A DNA stretch of 64,000 nucleotides from Sambucus nigra (lineage: Eukaryota > Streptophyta > Magnoliopsida > Dipsacales > Adoxaceae): assembly GCA_949130495.1 (NCBI GenBank), contig OX422215.1, forward strand, positions 69,827,244 to 69,891,243. Direction: 5' to 3'. How positions within the stretch are numbered: position 1 is the first letter of the stretch; each line of letters starts with the position of its first letter. Made by a program: the position numbers and the translations under genes. The notes beneath the pieces are model-generated. The model worked only from the letters and a program-made list of their open reading frames with translations, did no database searches and was not told the DNA's origin. This document shows, piece by piece, positions 56,693 through 64,000 of the stretch.

Positions 56693-57541
56693 TGATATAC
56701 CAAAATATACCCTTGGCCAGGCTGAGGGTAGCCTCATCTAGGACGAGGGCTCAGAAGTTCTTCTACCCCCAGGGGGTCATACTGAAGATAGGGGTCGGCC
56801 AGACCGACCCCACCATTGACAACACAAGTATACATCCATGATGGCCCAAATCATTCCAAGCCCGTACAGATTGAAGCCTCGGCTTGGGGACAGTTCAGAT
56901 GACCAAGCGACAGGATGACCCTATGGAGGTCGACAGTACAAATGTCCTACGTTCAGTAATCAGGGCTTCCATAAGGTTAACATCAGCCTCGTCTTGTCAC
57001 TATAAGTCGAGGGTGACACCATCATGGCGCGTGATTTGGGAGACGCGTGGAATAGTGCGCATGGGACTCGTGTAGCACGAGGACTAAACCATTATAACAA
57101 GATTATTCCCTCACGTGAGGGAATATTATATCATCATTACCTACAAGCCAGGTGTCAACATAGGATTAGCTAGATCATCATCCACATGCCCATGCATGCT
57201 TGGGGGGCACACTACACCCCCCAAGCCCTATATATACTTGTCATCTTCAACCTTGCAAATGGATCGATAATTGTAACCCTAACTGAAACTTTGTTTGTAC
57301 ACACGGTAGAGAGAGAAAGATTATGTATTGTTTCCAAGGCCTTTAGTGCTCATATTTAGTGGATCACACACTCACAATGGATGTAGGCCTGATTGGCTGA
57401 ACCACTATACATCATTGTCTTTATACCTCTTCTACTCATCTCCTTCTATATATACATATATAACTCTATTACTTCCATTGTTACTACTATTTGAGCCCTA
57501 TCGCCTCTTTTTTCTGGTGGTGCTGATTCACCGCATCATCA
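56693..57541 (+). repeat. 3' LTR of element J
   Basis: 849 bp, partner of 41826-42678, with the same G-box palindrome (57106-57123) and TATA box (57229-57236). Differences are scattered substitutions plus a few 1-4-bp indels. Confidence 0.93.
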
Positions 57542-59300
57542 GGAATGTTGGTGGTTTTCTTGAAGGTACAAAAGTCCTTCAGAAATTTGACATAGGACGC
57601 GACTTTTTGTATAGCATTAAGTAGCGGCATATTGATTTTCACATGGTAGAATACTTCTAACATCTTATCCACTTGCACCTTTTTTCTTTTGTGGCATAAA
57701 GCGTTGGGGAAACAAATCTTTTGGGACATAGGTCTCCACAGATGGATCAAAAGATTAGGGTGAGGAGGAAGTTGTATCCACACGTGGATCTTCCTTCTCC
57801 TTAAATTTCTCAGATTCACTCTCGGTGGGTGGTGAGACATTATTCTAAACTTTTTTATCGGACCTAAGTGTGATGATGGCTTGCGCATGCTTTTGGGTGT
57901 GTGATGATCTCGTATTGTCTTGAACAACATATTGAACCCTAGACATGTTAGTTTTTGGATTATGCTAGGGTTGACTTGGGAATGTTCCCTTATTTCTCTA
58001 ACTCAACACATTGGCTAATTGGATCACTTCAACCTTGTGTTTGGAAATTGATTGAATTTTTACGTGTAAGCTTTGTTGGGTGGGTTGGAGGACACTTTGA
58101 CTGTTTTGTTGAAACTAGAGGATACTTTGGGCAAGCATGTTCATCGTCCCATCTAAATATTAGATCTTTTAGGGAGAGGGATATGATGGTGGGGGAATTC
58201 TTTTTGAAACCTTGGGCTGGTTACCTGAAAATAGACCTCCACTTCTCTAGTACTGACCCTTAGACCATAAAATTGTAGGGTGGTCTTGCCATCTTGGATT
58301 ATACGAATTGGAGAATGGGTCGTATTTTGGACCATTTTAGTAGAGGAAGTTTTCTTGCTCAATGAGTGATTTATAGGATGAAAGGGTGGGCAACTTTCCA
58401 CCAAGTGGTTAAAACTATCACAAAGCAAGCACATATGTGAGCCTATATATTGTACAACCGCGGGTATGGCTCGATTACCCTATTTTCTCATTTTTAAGGC
58501 TTCAAAATGTCAGCCCAATGTAGCCACATTGGCATTTAACCCAAAACCTTGTTTGTCTTGGTGAGAAGTTCCCTCATTGACTATAGTGGGCCAAGAATCC
58601 CAATGGGTTGCCCATCGTTGGGACTTTTTAGCTATAGCTTCTAGGAATGTCCACGCATTAACCTCACTTTTCTAAGTAAAATCACCACTACACATTAACT
58701 CAAGCATCGACTGAGGAGGTTAATAAAATCCCTTGTACATAATTATGATTTGACGTCCCAATTAAATCTCATGGTGAGGACATTACAATAGCAAGTCCTT
58801 GAATCTCTCAAAATACATCCACATGGACTCTACCTATTTTTAACTAAAAGTGTTGATGGCGTGACATACCACCGTCATCTTTTGGTTGGGGAAAAACATT
58901 CGTAAAAACTCGACACTAAATTTATTCCACATAGTGATGGAATTTGATTTATGCGAGAGTAACCAATATTTGGATTTATCCTTCAGAGAAAATGGGAACA
59001 ATTTCAGTCTAACAATATCATCGATGAGTTTTTGTAGCTTAACCATTATCTAATCTCTTCGAATTCGCGCACATGAAGGTGTGCGTCCTCCTTTTTCGTG
59101 CCTCAAAAGATGGGTAACAAATGAATTATTCTTGACTTAAATTCGAAGTTATTCGCGTTATGGGGTGAAGACGTATGCACGAGGTTTGACTCGACCTACG
59201 GGTCGCTAACTCGTCCCCTATCTCAGAAAAAATTGAAGTATTACCTACAAAAGTATCCACAACGATAGACTCCACACTAGATAAATGATCGGTAGGATCT
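57542..59300 (-). pseudogene. element H Gag and protease N-terminus
   Basis: Gag core at 59046-58840: DDIVRLKLFPFSLKDKSKYW and NSITMWNKFSVEFLRMFFP, the Athila Gag motif. Next come a decayed section (CPHHEI..., MYKGFY) and a zinc knuckle at about 58431-58390, MCLLCDSFNHLVESCP, a good C-x2-C-x4-H-x4-C. From 57930 the Athila pre-protease segment reads FPNALCHKRK, then MPLLNAIQKVASYVKFLKDF up to the insertion of element J. The start of Gag should lie near or beyond 59300, where the MULE begins; no start codon can be assigned. Many stops are present. Confidence 0.82.
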
Positions 59301-59381
59301 CGAAACTAACTTCGCATACACCGCTCTCACTCGAATTTCTTTCTTTCTTTTTTTAAAATTTATAGAGAGAGAGATATAGAG

Positions 59382-59765
59382 TGGGGCTGAGATACATTAT
59401 CAAATACACATCACTCATGCATCAGTAATGAAACACATATCTCACTAAATGAAACGACACCTAATATAAACATAACACCCTATATCATTTACCCAAAAAA
59501 ATAACCCTCGCTCTCTTGCCCTTCGCACCTGCTGCTCCGAGTCACACTCTCTTTTTCTCTTCGTTTTCAGCAGCCCTCACCTAGACGAAAAACGTTGGCA
59601 GACTTGACCTCGTAAGTAACTCGTTTCCCTTTTTTCTTTTCATCAGAATTAGGGTTTCAATAAAAAAAAATCAATTTGTGTACACGTGAGCGTTCCTTAA
59701 TTTGTTGGGTTAATTGTTGAAAAAACCTAATTTGTTTGATTTTCTCATTTGGCTCCTCTTTTCTC
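59382..59765 (+). repeat. left terminal inverted repeat of the MULE
   Basis: Pairs with 63474-63860 on the other strand, roughly 80-85% identical by eye. It contains a probable promoter and untranslated first exon for the GRF gene, ending at a GTAAGT donor (59612). Confidence 0.88.
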
Positions 59766-59964
59766 ATTTGATCTTACCTGCTGAGTTAGGGTTTTAATAG
59801 CTTTTTTTTTTTCAATTTGTGTATAAATTGAAGGTACCTTAGTTTAATTTGTGTACCGGAGTTAGGGTACTTGATTTCAATTTGTTTTAATTTTTTTTAT
59901 GGTTTGATTATGATAATTCAATCAGTTTTATTATTATTATTTATTTTGCAAAAATTTTAACCAG
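59612..59964 (+). other. inferred 5' UTR intron of the GRF zinc-finger gene
   Basis: Donor CTC/GTAAGTAAC at 59611/59612 lies inside the TIR. The acceptor TTTTAACCAG at 59964/59965 lies 22 bases before the start codon. The 353-bp intron is T-rich, as plant introns are. The matching donor in the other TIR supports it. This is inference without transcript data. Confidence 0.5.
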
Positions 59965-59986
59965 TAGTGCTTCAAATTATTCAAAA

Positions 59987-60316
59987 ATGAAATGTTCTAG
60001 GGGTGCCTATACAATTATTCGCACATTGAAGACAACCGCAAATCCCGGATGGCATTTTCTGTGTTGTCCAAATAACGAAGGTGGGTCATGTAATGTGAGT
60101 AACAGTAATCACGAGTTGGCGACAAAGATCAATTGGTTGGAGAAGGAATTGTTAATATTACGAAGCGAATTCAACAACATTCGAAGGGCAACGATAAATG
60201 CGTTGGAGACGAAATTGACGACATTACGAACTGAATTCAACAAGTGTAAATTGAAAATTAAATGGCTTATTGTGGGACTAATTGCGTTGTTCGTTTATCA
60301 TGTATTTTTCAATTAA
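59987..60316 (+). CDS. small GRF-type zinc-finger protein with C-terminal membrane segment
   Basis: 109 residues, open from ATG to TAA. Residues 1-45 read KCSRGAYTIIRTL, then ANPGWHFLCCP and GGSC. This is a GRF-type zinc finger (C-x-C-G ... T-x-x-N-P-G-R-x-F-x-x-C-P ... C) in which the second Cys is Arg and the NPGR Arg is Trp. Residues 48-85 form a coiled coil (INWLEKELLILRSEFNNIRR and a second similar repeat). Residues 92-108 are hydrophobic (WLIVGLIALFVYHVFF), a probable tail anchor. Small GRF plus coiled-coil plus membrane-tail proteins are common in plants, and I infer nucleic-acid binding only from the domain. It is the only undamaged transposon-borne gene here. The substituted finger positions may mean it no longer binds zinc normally. 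Confidence 0.72.
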   Translation: MKCSRGAYTIIRTLKTTANPGWHFLCCPNNEGGSCNVSNSNHELATKINWLEKELLILRSEFNNIRRATINALETKLTTLRTEFNKCKLKIKWLIVGLIALFVYHVFFN

Positions 60317-61200
60317 TTTCTACTGTAATTTGTAATGAATATTGGAAATTTTTAATGGAAGGATGTTTGAGATTTTTTATATCATTTTGCACGTAAGGGA
60401 TGGAAATTTGTAATGGATGTTAAGAGTTTGTTGTTAAGTGCATTGAAATTTCTAACTGTTAAGAGTTTGTTGAAATTTGTTGTTAAGAGTTTATTGAAAT
60501 ATCTCACCGTTTAAAGAGTTTGATGTTAAGGATGTTTAAAATTAAAGTGCATGGAAATCTTCTAAAGAGTTTAAAATTAAGGATGTTTGAGATTAAAGTG
60601 CATGGAAATGTTTGGAAGTGCATAGCAGTTAACTGTTAATGGAATAACATTGTTGTTAAAGAGTTTTGATGTTAAAGAGTGTCAAGTGCATAACAGTTAA
60701 CTGGTAAGGGCATTTCTAAATGTCAAGTGCTTAACATTTAACTGTTAAGGGCATTTCTAACTGTCAAGTGCATAACAGTTTTCTTGTTAAAGAGTTTTGA
60801 TAACAGTTTTGGATAATAGTTTTCTAACTTTCAGCAACATCTGATACAAAATAACATCTCATACATTTGATAACAGTTTTGGATAATAGTTTTCTGACTT
60901 TCAACAACATGTGATACAAAAGTATCTAATACAAAATAACAACATCTGATAACAATTTTGGATAATAACAACATCTGATACATTTAATACAAAATGAGCA
61001 ATTCCTTTCAACTTGACATCTCCTCAGAAAAACTTGAAACAGAGCTTGCTTTCGAATTACCATATTTGTCCCTACATGAGCAATTAAAAAGTGAGTTATT
61101 ATTCATACTAATTAAAAAATAGCAATAACACTCGAATAACAAAAAATATTACTTGTTATTCAATACCATGCAATTTCTTTTGTCATGAGAGACTCCCATT
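60317..61200. repeat. degenerate repeats between the two MULE genes
   Basis: The stretch after the GRF stop is built from diverged direct repeats: TTGTTAAGAGTTT (60420-60540), AAGTGCATAACAGTTAACTGTTAA (in parts, 60605-60780) and GATAACAGTTTTGGATAATAG (in parts, 60800-60970). No gene is seen. Transcripts of both genes would end near here. Confidence 0.6.
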
Positions 61201-61241
61201 ACAAGTCGCTCCTTCACTTTTTTTGCCCTTTTCAATGCTTT

Positions 61242-63383
61242 CTATTTTCCACCTTTTAGTCGCTTACCACATCCTTTCGCCCTTACTTGTTGCGGTTTAT
61301 TATAGGTGTGTTTGAAATTGTTACTCATGTTTAGCAAAACTTCACCACTAGGACCTTGCAACAATGGTATTGAAAGTTGCACACGATCAACAAGTAAATT
61401 TATCTTTTCATATTCCACATCTAAAGCATCATCAAAAATATTTGTAGCTTCTGGACTAATAAGGTCTATCTCCACCACATCTAAATATCTTTTAATTAGT
61501 CGACTACATTGGAGGAAGTACGATTTGTCGCATGTTATCACCGGCCCACTAGAATCCCTAACGGTTAACTTTTTGGATCTCTTGGTCCACCTACTCAAAA
61601 TGTACTTGCTCGGTAAACTATGAATATAAAATAACTTAACCAAATATGCGAGCATGTGTTGACATGGAATACCCGAGCTATCAAACAACTTGAAATTCCA
61701 AGATACAAAATCCAAACTCCAGTCGTAACTTATTAGTCGCACACGTTGGTTATCACCAATTGTCTTTCGAACCTCAAACACTTTTTTATGCTCCACCTCA
61801 ATCTTATAATCAAACTTATAATTCAACATTTCCCACATCTCGTTTTAAAACTTGTGGAATATTTCTCTCGTATATATGTCCACCATTTGCACCAAAACAA
61901 AGTGCATAAACTCAATTTTGGCCTCTCATTGTAGTCTTTGTGGTCGTAACGCAACTCTATATGACGTTGATGCATAATACCCCTATTAAATTGGATTATA
62001 AATTAGATAATGGAATTGTGCTTCGAAACATATTTCTTGAAGAAAGAGTGTGCACTTTCCATTCTTTGGTTACTCAAAATATTTGCAAAGAATATATAAT
62101 TCACGTATGCCAGAACCCATTTTGAACGAATTTCATACAACGAAATAAAGCCACTTATTTTCACTTAAACCGCTTATAGTCATAAGATCAAGCCACTCTG
62201 AATCAAACTCTTCCTTTGTCTTCGATTGCCATATGCAATTGAAAATCTCCCCCCCCCCCCCCCCCCCCATACGTGTTATACGTCACCTCATCTATTTTCT
62301 CCGAAAACTTCATCAAAATGTGCCACGAACATAACTGATTATGTGTGTGGGGTAGTACTTCAGCTATAGCCCTCATCATAGACGGATCTTGATCGGTAAT
62401 TATCATTTTTGGCGCGTCATCTGGCATCACATCCAAGAACTGATTGAAGAGCCAAATGAATGACTCAATTATTTCGTCGCTAAAAAAAGCACGATCGAAT
62501 AAGATTGTTTGCCCGTGATTGTTAACCCCCATAAGTGGTGCAAATACTAAATTATATTTATTTGTATTGTATGTCGTGTCAAACACCATCATATCACCAT
62601 AACAACTATAAGCCTGTCTGGATGTGGCATCCGCCAAAAAATAATAATTTATGGGTTCTTTTGTTGCTCTAAATTCAAAAACTCTAATAGCACGTCACAA
62701 TCACGACCAACTAACTCACTACATTTATTCCGGCCTCGGTTGTACAAATCTTTTTGAGTGAAGCCAACAATCTCAAACCCACCCGCTTGTAACCCTAATA
62801 AGTTGTATTGTTAATGCGTTGGTATGTTAACTACACCAAGTTGTTGAGTTAAGCATTCTTGGGCATTCGAAACACATCAATGTGATCGTATAAAATGAGT
62901 TTTATTTGAATAGCCAATGGGTGACTATGACCCTTAACAAATATACTAACCAAAAACTTATTATCTTTCGAACGTAACACCACAAGCGTAGCTTTACAAT
63001 TCCCTTTAATGGCCCCTCGACGTTTAAATGTCTCCGGTTTCGCTACAAGCGTATTCTTCCCTTCTTTGAAACAAACCTATGACTTCCTAATGATCTCATT
63101 CGTATCTCGACACCTATTAACCGTGGCACTACAAAAGTTAAGTCCCGCAATTTTAGCACATTCATTGTAGAAGTTCCAAACATCATCCAAACTTTCAAAC
63201 TGTTGACCAATCTTTGGTGTTTTTTTCCATTTGTACAGGATGATGGAATAAACTGTCTTGTTCGGAATCAACTTCTTGAACCATGCCAATTTCCACATTC
63301 CCATTGTCCTCAAATTCAAATTCAATTTGCATATTATCCCTTATCCAAAGTTCTTTGTAATTTTTAACAAAAGAAGACTCCAT
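61242..63383 (-). pseudogene. MULE transposase, FAR1-related (broken)
   Basis: Minus-strand pieces in order. N-terminus from ATG 63383 (acidic, DSEQDSLFHHP). FAR1-type DNA-binding start at 63325-63077 (PKIGQQFESLDDVWNFYNEC, AKIAGLNF). DDE core at 62637-62203: YGDMMVFDTTYNTNKYNL (first Asp), GVNNHGQTILFDRAFF, then MIITDQDPSMMRAI (second Asp) and CSWHILMKF. A decayed middle keeps DIYTREIFHKF. The C-terminus, 61838-61242, has a SWIM-type SGIPCQHMLAYL, where the first Cys pair is lost (S-W-N), then YILSRWTKRSKK. At least four frame changes and several stops, plus a 20-C run, disable it. The enzyme would excise and insert the MULE. Confidence 0.88.
62249..62268 (-). repeat. 20-base C homopolymer in the transposase
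   Basis: Twenty consecutive C bases on the plus strand (poly-Gly on the coding strand) fall between the DDE core and the middle region. The family has no poly-Gly there. It is either a slipped homopolymer in dead DNA or a sequencing or assembly artefact. Confidence 0.9.
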
Positions 63384-63386
63384 TTT

Positions 63387-63627
63387 CTAGAAAAAAAATT
63401 CAAATGAGAAAATAGGAATTAATTACAGTGTATATTAATTTTTATTTAAATATTTCTAGAAAATATCGAGAGAGAAAAGAGGAACCAGATGAAAAAATCC
63501 AAATAAATTAGGTTTTTTCAAAAAATTAACCTAACAAATTAACGAACGCTCAGGTGTACAAAAATTTAAAAAAAACGATTGAAACCCTAACTCCGGTGAA
63601 AAGAAAAAAAGGAAACGAGTTACTTAC
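63387..63627 (-). other. inferred 5' UTR intron of the transposase gene
   Basis: On the minus strand the donor CTA/GTAAGTAAC (63628/63627) lies inside the right TIR at the position equivalent to the left one. The acceptor TTTTTTTTCTAG (63387) is followed by AAAATGG with the start codon at 63383. The 241-bp intron is T-rich. Inference from sequence only. Confidence 0.5.
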
Positions 63628-63857
63628 TAGGTGAAGACTGCCAGAGTTTGTGGGTCATGTGAGGATGCTGAAAACGAGAAGAGAGAGACAGACAGAAAGA
63701 GTCGTAGCAACAGGTTCGAAAGGAGAGAGAGCGAGGGTTCTTTTGGGGGGTAAGTAATATAGGGTGTTATGTTTGCAGCAGGTGTCGTTTCATTTAGTGA
63801 GACATGCGTTTCATTAATGATGCATGAGTGATGTATATTTGATGATGTACCCGAGCC

Positions 63858-63860
<3 letters not shown>
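63474..63860 (-). repeat. right terminal inverted repeat of the MULE
   Basis: Inverted partner of 59382-59765; the outer end reads TGGGGCTCGGGTACATC on the minus strand. A plus-strand (AT)n tract begins immediately outside. Confidence 0.88.

Positions 63861-63912
<52 letters not shown>
63859..63912 (+). repeat. (AT)n microsatellite at the MULE's right edge
   Basis: About 26 AT units directly outside the right TIR. The left TIR is bordered by TATAGAGAGAGAGATATAGAG instead. It hides the exact end and target duplication. Confidence 0.95.
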
Positions 63913-63916
<4 letters not shown>

Positions 63917-64000
63917 TTTTAGGAAAGTAAAAGCAAATAATCAGACTCAAAACCACATAATTCCTGAGCTCGCATAAAGTAATTTGAATTATCTAATTTA
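63913..64000. other. right flank, presumably element H
   Basis: 88 bp of A-rich sequence with no motif I can assign. By position it should be the leader or gag start region of element H, but nothing in it proves this. Confidence 0.3.

Larger units (their letters stand above)
41826..57541 (+). mobile_element. Element J: full-length Tat/Retand-like Ty3/gypsy element (15.7 kb incl. nested K)
   Basis: LTRs at 41826-42678 and 56693-57541 both run TGATATACCAAAA... to ...GCATCATCA. Inside, on the plus strand, are a primer site, gag, protease, RT, RNase H and integrase, a 107-bp tandem array, an antisense ORF and a polypurine tract. The flanks AGAAC (41821-41825) and GGAAT (57542-57546) agree at three of five positions. 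Collapsing them restores the reading of the host protease of element H (…N-I-P / K-K-A-F…), so this is the insertion site. The LTRs look about 93-95% identical by eye. Excluding solo LTR K the element is about 11.9 kb. It is the least decayed retroelement here, yet every gene carries stops or shifts. Confidence 0.93.
59382..63860. mobile_element. MULE with long TIRs, FAR1-type transposase and a GRF zinc-finger gene
   Basis: Two inverted arms (59382-59765 and 63474-63860) match over about 380 bp: both read TGGGGCT, CATCACTCATGCATCA, CTCACTAAATGAAACGACAC and TAAGTAACTCGTTTCC inward from their ends. Between them lie two genes, both transcribed inward: a small GRF-type zinc-finger protein from the left arm and a decayed MULE transposase from the right arm. 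Long TIRs, FAR1/WRKY-GCM1-like N-terminus, MULE DDE core and SWIM finger define a TIR-MULE. The exact outer ends and the 9-11-bp target duplication are obscured by simple repeats on both sides. It sits in the gag/leader region of element H. Confidence 0.88.
31357..64000 (-). mobile_element. Element H: Athila-like Ty3/gypsy element, partial, hosting I, J and the MULE
   Basis: Minus strand, 3' end inside the window, 5' end beyond it. In transcription order: gag (59046-57930), protease start (57930-57542), [element J], protease end, RT, RNase H and integrase (41825-38260), 3' untranslated region (38255-36657), polypurine tract split by solo LTR I, and the 3' LTR (33421-31357). The protein motifs are those of Athila (RT segment GITVV, DHFPLPFIDQ; RNase H PPDWSYPFEI). 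GATAT (31352-31356) is the presumed target duplication; its partner is outside the window. All coding parts contain stops and shifts. Confidence 0.82.

Noticed and set aside
63627..63956. 109-residue minus-strand frame with a Tyr-Ile repeat
   Set aside because: Produced by the (AT)n tract and the TIR; the remainder corresponds to TIR leader sequence, not a protein.

Overview
This window looks like a block of nested, decayed transposable elements from a flowering plant, most likely a eudicot. I see no ordinary host gene, tRNA or rRNA. Every recognisable coding stretch belongs to a Ty3/gypsy or Ty1/copia retrotransposon, except for a Mutator-like DNA transposon (MULE) with FAR1-type transposase near the right end. 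AT-rich DNA, solo LTRs and several layers of insertion suggest a pericentromeric or other gene-poor region.

Layout, left to right. (1) Tat-A, plus strand: an integrase tail (1-639), antisense plant-mobile-domain fragments (1707-2569), a 69-bp tandem array (2955-3226) and, after an interruption, the rest of the array (13424-13556), a polypurine tract and a truncated 3' LTR (13765 to about 13990). Element B (3227-13423, minus strand, 2.6-kb LTRs, target duplication ATCGG) sits inside the array. It is non-autonomous: it has a primer site and a gag-like reading frame but no pol. (2) Tat-C, minus strand: gag, protease and G-patch remains (31351-26859) and RT-RNase H (16040-14005). These are split by a gag-only copia element D (16046-26853, duplication ATAAT). 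D has itself received three elements that now look like solo LTRs: E (18068-19793), F (20095-20966) and G (22665-24911). (3) Athila-like element H, minus strand, runs from its 3' LTR (31357-33421) past the right edge. A solo LTR, I (33437-36651), sits at its polypurine tract. Its RT, RNase H and integrase (41825-38260) are separated from gag and protease (57542-59300) by element J. (4) J, plus strand, 41826-57541, is a full-length Tat/Retand-like element: LTRs, primer site, gag, protease, RT, RNase H and integrase with few breaks, then a 107-bp tandem array and an antisense ORF. That ORF is interrupted by solo LTR K (51771-55585), which carries a small hAT-like element (52191-52684). (5) The MULE (about 59382-63860) has 380-bp terminal inverted repeats, a decayed transposase read inward from the right end, and an intact small GRF-type zinc-finger gene read inward from the left end.

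How the parts work together. J, H and Tat-C once encoded the replication proteins of their own families. B and D lack pol and would have needed such proteins in trans; B shares its 3' untranslated region with H, so an H-like element is the natural helper. The most unusual arrangement is in the MULE: both inverted repeats appear to carry the same untranslated first exon with a GTAAGT donor, each followed by an acceptor just before the start codon of a different gene. The two Tat elements both carry ORFs antisense to pol, from two unrelated families. Boundaries come from terminal TG...CA, target duplications and side-by-side reading. Percent identities are estimates by eye.
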